Shown one piece after another: positions 23,321 through 26,315 of a DNA stretch of 26,315 nt (within the stretch, counting starts at the first letter, position 1; each line of letters opens with the position of its first letter). The notes under the pieces were generated by a model, which made no database searches, had not been told where the DNA came from, and saw only the letters and a program-made list of their open reading frames with translations. The stretch comes from Bacillota bacterium. GTDB lineage: Bacteria > Bacillota > Clostridia > Peptostreptococcales > Anaerovoracaceae. Location of the stretch: the NCBI GenBank assembly GCA_019420525.1, contig JAHZHA010000006.1, positions 8,187-34,501 on the forward strand. The letters are read 5' to 3'. The translations under genes were made by a program, and so were the position numbers.

Positions 23321-24154
23321 CTATCCGCCGCAAACAATGCACGGCGTATAGTTTTTGGCTTCCGCATCCGTACGGTCCATGGAAATAACATATTTGCTTA
23401 CCGATTTGCAATCTTTCCGGTGATAGGAATTTCCATAGCGAAAAATATATACGTTTTCCCCTGCAGATGCTTCACTTTCCATGCAGAGAGGACATGGACC
23501 ATATTCTTCCAGAATTTCCCTGGTAACTCTCGTCTCCTGTGCATAAGAATTGACATATCGGTAGCTGCGCTGGTGAAATTTATTTCCGGAATCAGGGAAG
23601 ATATAGACGATATCGCCACTCTCATCTCTCGTCATCCTTTCAAAAGAAAATACTTCTCCCGAGGCATCTTTCCCGTTCCAGATTCTCCAGTATATGACAT
23701 TTCCTATCTGAATTCCTCTTACCGGCGCCGGAAGATTCAGTTTCAGATCAAATTCCGTCTCTGCACGCATCAGATCGCCGTCTGCCGGAGCGCCATCTGA
23801 TCCGCAGCTCCCGTACTCCTTTATTTTCAAACAGCTCTCATCCAGTCCGCGTTTTCCCAGACCAGAACGTGCCGCATGAAGAAAGACCTGCCTGCTGGCG
23901 GCATCAGCGGCAAAGCCGACCAGCTCTCCGGGCAGACGTTCTGCGCTTTTCTCAAAAACGTAAGCTTTCACCGAAGATTTTCTCGCTTCATCTGCCAGCG
24001 TTTCAAATACAGATACCTGAACCCATACCGCTTTTATGAGTAAAGACAGAGCGAGAACGCTGATGATAAAGACGGGCAGAAAGATAGCCGTCTCTGTAAG
24101 CATCGATCCTCTGCATCCCCGCAATCCCCGCAGACAAGTCCGCTGAACTTTCAT
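23321..24154 (-). CDS. TadE-like pseudopilin with two C-terminal PCxxC motifs
   Basis: The start at 24154 is set by AAGGAGG 8 bases upstream; an ATG at 24187 next to the preceding stop has no good SD. The 277-residue product has a basic N-terminus, then GSMLTETAIFLPVFIISVLA (17-36), the TadE/pilin-like segment with a Glu (E21) near the start of the helix. The middle is soluble. The tail holds two related units: 183-224 (VYIF...KFHQRS...GPCPLC) and 235-275 (VYIF...SYHRKDC...TPCIVC). Unit 2 has a full H-x3-C...C-x2-C set suited to metal binding. Unit 1 has Ser in place of the first Cys. TadE proteins are minor pseudopilins of Flp/Tad pili. The exact role of this one is unknown. Confidence 0.82.
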   Translation of the reverse strand: MKVQRTCLRGLRGCRGSMLTETAIFLPVFIISVLALSLLIKAVWVQVSVFETLADEARKSSVKAYVFEKSAERLPGELVGFAADAASRQVFLHAARSGLGKRGLDESCLKIKEYGSCGSDGAPADGDLMRAETEFDLKLNLPAPVRGIQIGNVIYWRIWNGKDASGEVFSFERMTRDESGDIVYIFPDSGNKFHQRSYRYVNSYAQETRVTREILEEYGPCPLCMESEASAGENVYIFRYGNSYHRKDCKSVSKYVISMDRTDAEAKNYTPCIVCGG

Positions 24155-24187
24155 CGATCTGTCCTCCTTCTCCTCCCTTTCCGTCAT

Positions 24188-25684
24188 TCAGTAAGTATGA
24201 ACCATCCGCACCGATACAGTACCGGACCGGATTCCGGCACAGATACTCCGTTTTTCCAGCTGCGCTTTTAAAATAAAGCCGCAGAACAGATTCGACAAAA
24301 CGAAGTCTTTCCGGTCTGATCCTTTCAGATTGATCTGTATGAGATCCATCATCCTCAGCAGTTTTGTCTCAGAATCTTCGGTCAAAAGCAGAAGTTTGAG
24401 ATAAGACTCATATTTCAGTCCCGTTTCTGAATCATTTTCTATCATTCCTTCCGAAAAGCTGCTGGAAGCCACAGAAGACAGCGTCATTTTCCAAGAAGAC
24501 TCCGACTTTATTAGAGGGATTCGGTTGCCCACTTCCAGATTTTTCATGTCATTATACGATTCCAGGCTACTCCAGGCCGCGATGATCAGCAGCTGCGTCA
24601 GAGGCACAAAAGGACCCGGGGTAAGGCTTTCCGCCAATGCAAGCGTCTCCCGCACCATCTCGGGATTGCTGTAAATATATGACATATTCAGCGCTGTCCG
24701 CACGGTCCGGATCGCTCTTTTCGCCTTTTTATAGTTTTCCTGATCTGAATCACTTCCATATAATATGTATTCCGTCTCATTTCTGAAGAAACTGTCGGCT
24801 CTCGGCTCATCTGTATGTTCGTTAAAAAAAGCCAGAATATATTCATCTGTATATATTTCCGATTTGAGATTGCCAAGATCCGTGAATTCTGTAAACTTCG
24901 TCAAAGACGACAGAATTCCTGAAAAGACGGAATTCCCACTGCAGCCCGCTTGTACGGAAGGAAGTACTTCTTTTATCCTGCCGTTTCGCAATACGGTATC
25001 TTCCGTATTTTCATCCTGCCCGTTTTCTTCCTCCGCGTCTTCTTTCAGCTTTTTCAACATATCGTGGACACTATCCGCTGCGGTAAAATCCGTTCCGTCA
25101 GAATCTCCTTCCTGTCCTCCTGAACTATCCGCTCCTTCCTGAGCCTCTCTCATCGCTTCTTTTGCTTCTTCCAGAGACGCTTTCTTTCTCTCCTGATCCG
25201 AAAGAAGAAGAACCGCATCCGACGCAGAAGATAGAAAACCAGTAAATTCTGAAATTTTGTCCGTGAAAACCTTGTATTTCATAATTTCATCTATCTGACC
25301 CTGAAACACTTCGGTGTCCGCTAGGCAATAACCCGCCTTCTCGGCACTCAGACTGATAATTCTACATTCCGTCAGAGAAAACGATGACAGCGATTCTTCC
25401 GACAGAGACTGTATCATTCTGCAGATTTCCTGCTCGTCCGCTTCGTAACCGAAAAGAGCATACCGTTCTTTCAGCCCTCTGTCATATTCGGCCAGGGCAG
25501 ATCTTCCAGCGATTTCCAGTGCACATTCCGCCACTGAAACAGACGCTTTCCGTGAGGCGGCTTCTCCGATACTTCCCGCTGCCATCACCATAGATACAAA
25601 AATGCATGTAATCATTACTGCCGAAGATCCTCTTTTCCGCCTTATTTTTTCCCGTAACAGCATAAATCTTGAAACTCCTGTCAT
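24188..25684 (-). CDS. DUF5702-like membrane-anchored protein of a Tad-like locus
   Basis: The 498-residue product starts at an ATG that overlaps the TadE stop as ATGA. A second ATG seven codons later, with AGGAG upstream, is also possible. A basic stretch (LREKIRRKRG) leads into one membrane segment, SSAVMITCIFVSMVMAAGSI, then EAASRKASVSVAECALEIAG and SALAEYDRGLKERYALFGYE. These features, and EYILYGSDSDQENYKKAKRA later on, match the clostridial DUF5702 family as I remember it. A middle acidic, low-complexity part (about 185-230, with EEENGQDENTEDT) splits two helical regions. The membrane segment followed by an extracellular body is like TadG-type proteins. It is encoded between two TadE-like genes, so a part in pilus assembly or anchoring is likely but unproven. 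Confidence 0.78.
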   Translation of the reverse strand: MTGVSRFMLLREKIRRKRGSSAVMITCIFVSMVMAAGSIGEAASRKASVSVAECALEIAGRSALAEYDRGLKERYALFGYEADEQEICRMIQSLSEESLSSFSLTECRIISLSAEKAGYCLADTEVFQGQIDEIMKYKVFTDKISEFTGFLSSASDAVLLLSDQERKKASLEEAKEAMREAQEGADSSGGQEGDSDGTDFTAADSVHDMLKKLKEDAEEENGQDENTEDTVLRNGRIKEVLPSVQAGCSGNSVFSGILSSLTKFTEFTDLGNLKSEIYTDEYILAFFNEHTDEPRADSFFRNETEYILYGSDSDQENYKKAKRAIRTVRTALNMSYIYSNPEMVRETLALAESLTPGPFVPLTQLLIIAAWSSLESYNDMKNLEVGNRIPLIKSESSWKMTLSSVASSSFSEGMIENDSETGLKYESYLKLLLLTEDSETKLLRMMDLIQINLKGSDRKDFVLSNLFCGFILKAQLEKRSICAGIRSGTVSVRMVHTY

Positions 25685-26130
25685 CCGATCACTGTTTCCA
25701 CCTCTTCGAAGATGAGATCTGCCGTCCGTACCAGATGAGCCTCCTCCAGAGACGCCCATACAGCTTCCGACCGGCTCTCCGCGAGGAAAGAAAACAGAGA
25801 CAGGAATCTGCCTCTTCTCGAAACAGAGGCCGCGTACACTTCCAGAATACCGTCCCGTCGGCTGACAACCTCTGATTCATCCACCTGATTTCGGTATTTC
25901 CCCGCCAGAGAAAACTTTCTCATATCACGCTGTATATCATATTGTACTGTCTGAGATGCTTCCCCTGCTGCGCGGCGGACTTTCATTCCCGCGTCCGCCG
26001 CATCCTGTGTACTTCCGAAAAGAAAAAGCATCAACATGAGAAGCATCATGGAGATGACGATAATCACCGGAAAAAGCACAGCCCCCTCCAAAAAATAACT
26101 CCCCGATTTTCCCCTGAAACTGACACTCAT
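25681..26130 (-). CDS. TadE-family minor pseudopilin
   Basis: The 149-residue protein starts MSVSFRGKSGSYFLEGAVLF, with a short basic leader then a long hydrophobic helix PVIIVISMMLLMLMLFLFG. The Glu in LEGAV near the helix start is typical of TadE pseudopilins. The remainder is soluble and helical, with DAADAGMKVRRAAGEASQTV and a C-terminal LIFEEVETVIG. TadE proteins are processed by a prepilin peptidase and serve as minor components of Flp/Tad systems. The ATG overlaps the upstream pilin stop by one base (TGATG), and the stop overlaps the DUF5702 gene, so it is translated as part of a tightly coupled set. No good SD is present, consistent with coupling. Confidence 0.85.
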   Translation of the reverse strand: MSVSFRGKSGSYFLEGAVLFPVIIVISMMLLMLMLFLFGSTQDAADAGMKVRRAAGEASQTVQYDIQRDMRKFSLAGKYRNQVDESEVVSRRDGILEVYAASVSRRGRFLSLFSFLAESRSEAVWASLEEAHLVRTADLIFEEVETVIG

Positions 26131-26306
26131 CAGTTAAAACTGCTTCCCAGCAGCGTGCTGAACGTATTATTGACAAACTGGCCGATCTGCTCTTTGAAAA
26201 TCAGCCCGATTCCCACCGCTATAGCGATTAAAATGCCCACCTGTACAAGCTCCATTCCACTTCTGGATCTCAGCGACATCTTTTTCAGTCTTCTGATCCG
26301 CTCCAT
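26130..26306 (-). CDS. Flp1-like small pilin (start may lie upstream of the window edge)
   Basis: The 58-residue product from the ATG at 26306 reads MERIRRLKKMSLRSRSGMEL and continues VQVGILIAIAVGIGLIFKEQ, then IGQFVNNTFSTLLGSSFN. The layout is a basic leader, a Glu (E19) at the start of a single hydrophobic helix, and a short tail with KEQIGQFV. This is the pattern of Flp1-like pilins found with clostridial Tad genes. Only nine bases precede the ATG in the window. They contain no stop and no SD, so a start further upstream cannot be excluded. The TGA overlaps the TadE ATG. It would be the main pilin or one of several. Confidence 0.75.
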   Translation of the reverse strand: MERIRRLKKMSLRSRSGMELVQVGILIAIAVGIGLIFKEQIGQFVNNTFSTLLGSSFN

Positions 26307-26315
26307 AGATATTTC

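Noticed and set aside
24155..24187. Possible 11-residue N-terminal extension of the TadE-like protein
   Set aside because: The ATG at 24187 abuts the preceding stop but has no SD. The ATG at 24154 has AAGGAGG at ideal distance and a typical pilin-like basic leader.

Overview
The window looks like chromosomal DNA of a spore-forming member of the Clostridia (Bacillota). The reasons are a spoIID-type gene between ruvB and queA, a fused ispH-rpsA gene, a gerA/gerC/gerB germinant-receptor operon, an argR-recN pair, and a Tad-pilus-like locus with the clostridial domains I read as DUF5702 and DUF6382. GC content appears moderate. A family-level placement (for example Lachnospiraceae or Anaerovoracaceae) is only a guess.

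Layout. (1) 1-5043, minus strand: ruvC-ruvA-ruvB-spoIID-like-queA-tgt, a Holliday-junction and queuosine cluster with tgt cut by the window edge. (2) 5173-5598, minus: a small membrane protein, possibly of the YrvL family. (3) 5770-7924, plus: argR-recN. (4) 8011-8048: a perfect palindrome acting as a two-way terminator between recN and a convergent shikimate-kinase-like gene (8047-8538). (5) 8763-9545, minus: a ZIP metal transporter with a candidate metal-repressor operator upstream. (6) 9820-18251, minus: a long same-strand run of a 1221-residue TPR protein, a CobK-like protein, a cobalamin adenosyltransferase, rarA and ispH-rpsA, ending in a strong terminator. (7) 18581-21740, plus: a compact ger operon in the order A-C-B with 4-base ATGA overlaps. 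(8) 21827-22345, minus: an HdeD/DUF308 membrane protein with its own promoter and terminator. (9) 22400-26306, minus: the distal end of a Tad/Flp-like operon: Flp1-like pilin, TadE, a DUF5702 protein, a TadE-like protein with a Cys-rich tail, and a DUF6382 protein. The ATPase and assembly genes would be expected beyond base 26315.

How the parts relate. Translational coupling is widespread: TAATG at rarA/ispH, ATGA within ger and at TadE/DUF5702, and TGATG at pilin/TadE. Most of the window is core housekeeping. The parts most worth a second look are a strong internal ribosome binding site at the IspH/S1 junction; the Tad-like locus with a pseudopilin carrying two PCxxC motifs; the unusual GerC (no lipobox Cys, short) and short GerB; the kinase lacking two shikimate-site signatures; the CobK-like protein lacking the usual His motif; and the giant TPR protein split by an acidic linker. 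I saw no tRNA, rRNA, CRISPR array, transposon or prophage gene.
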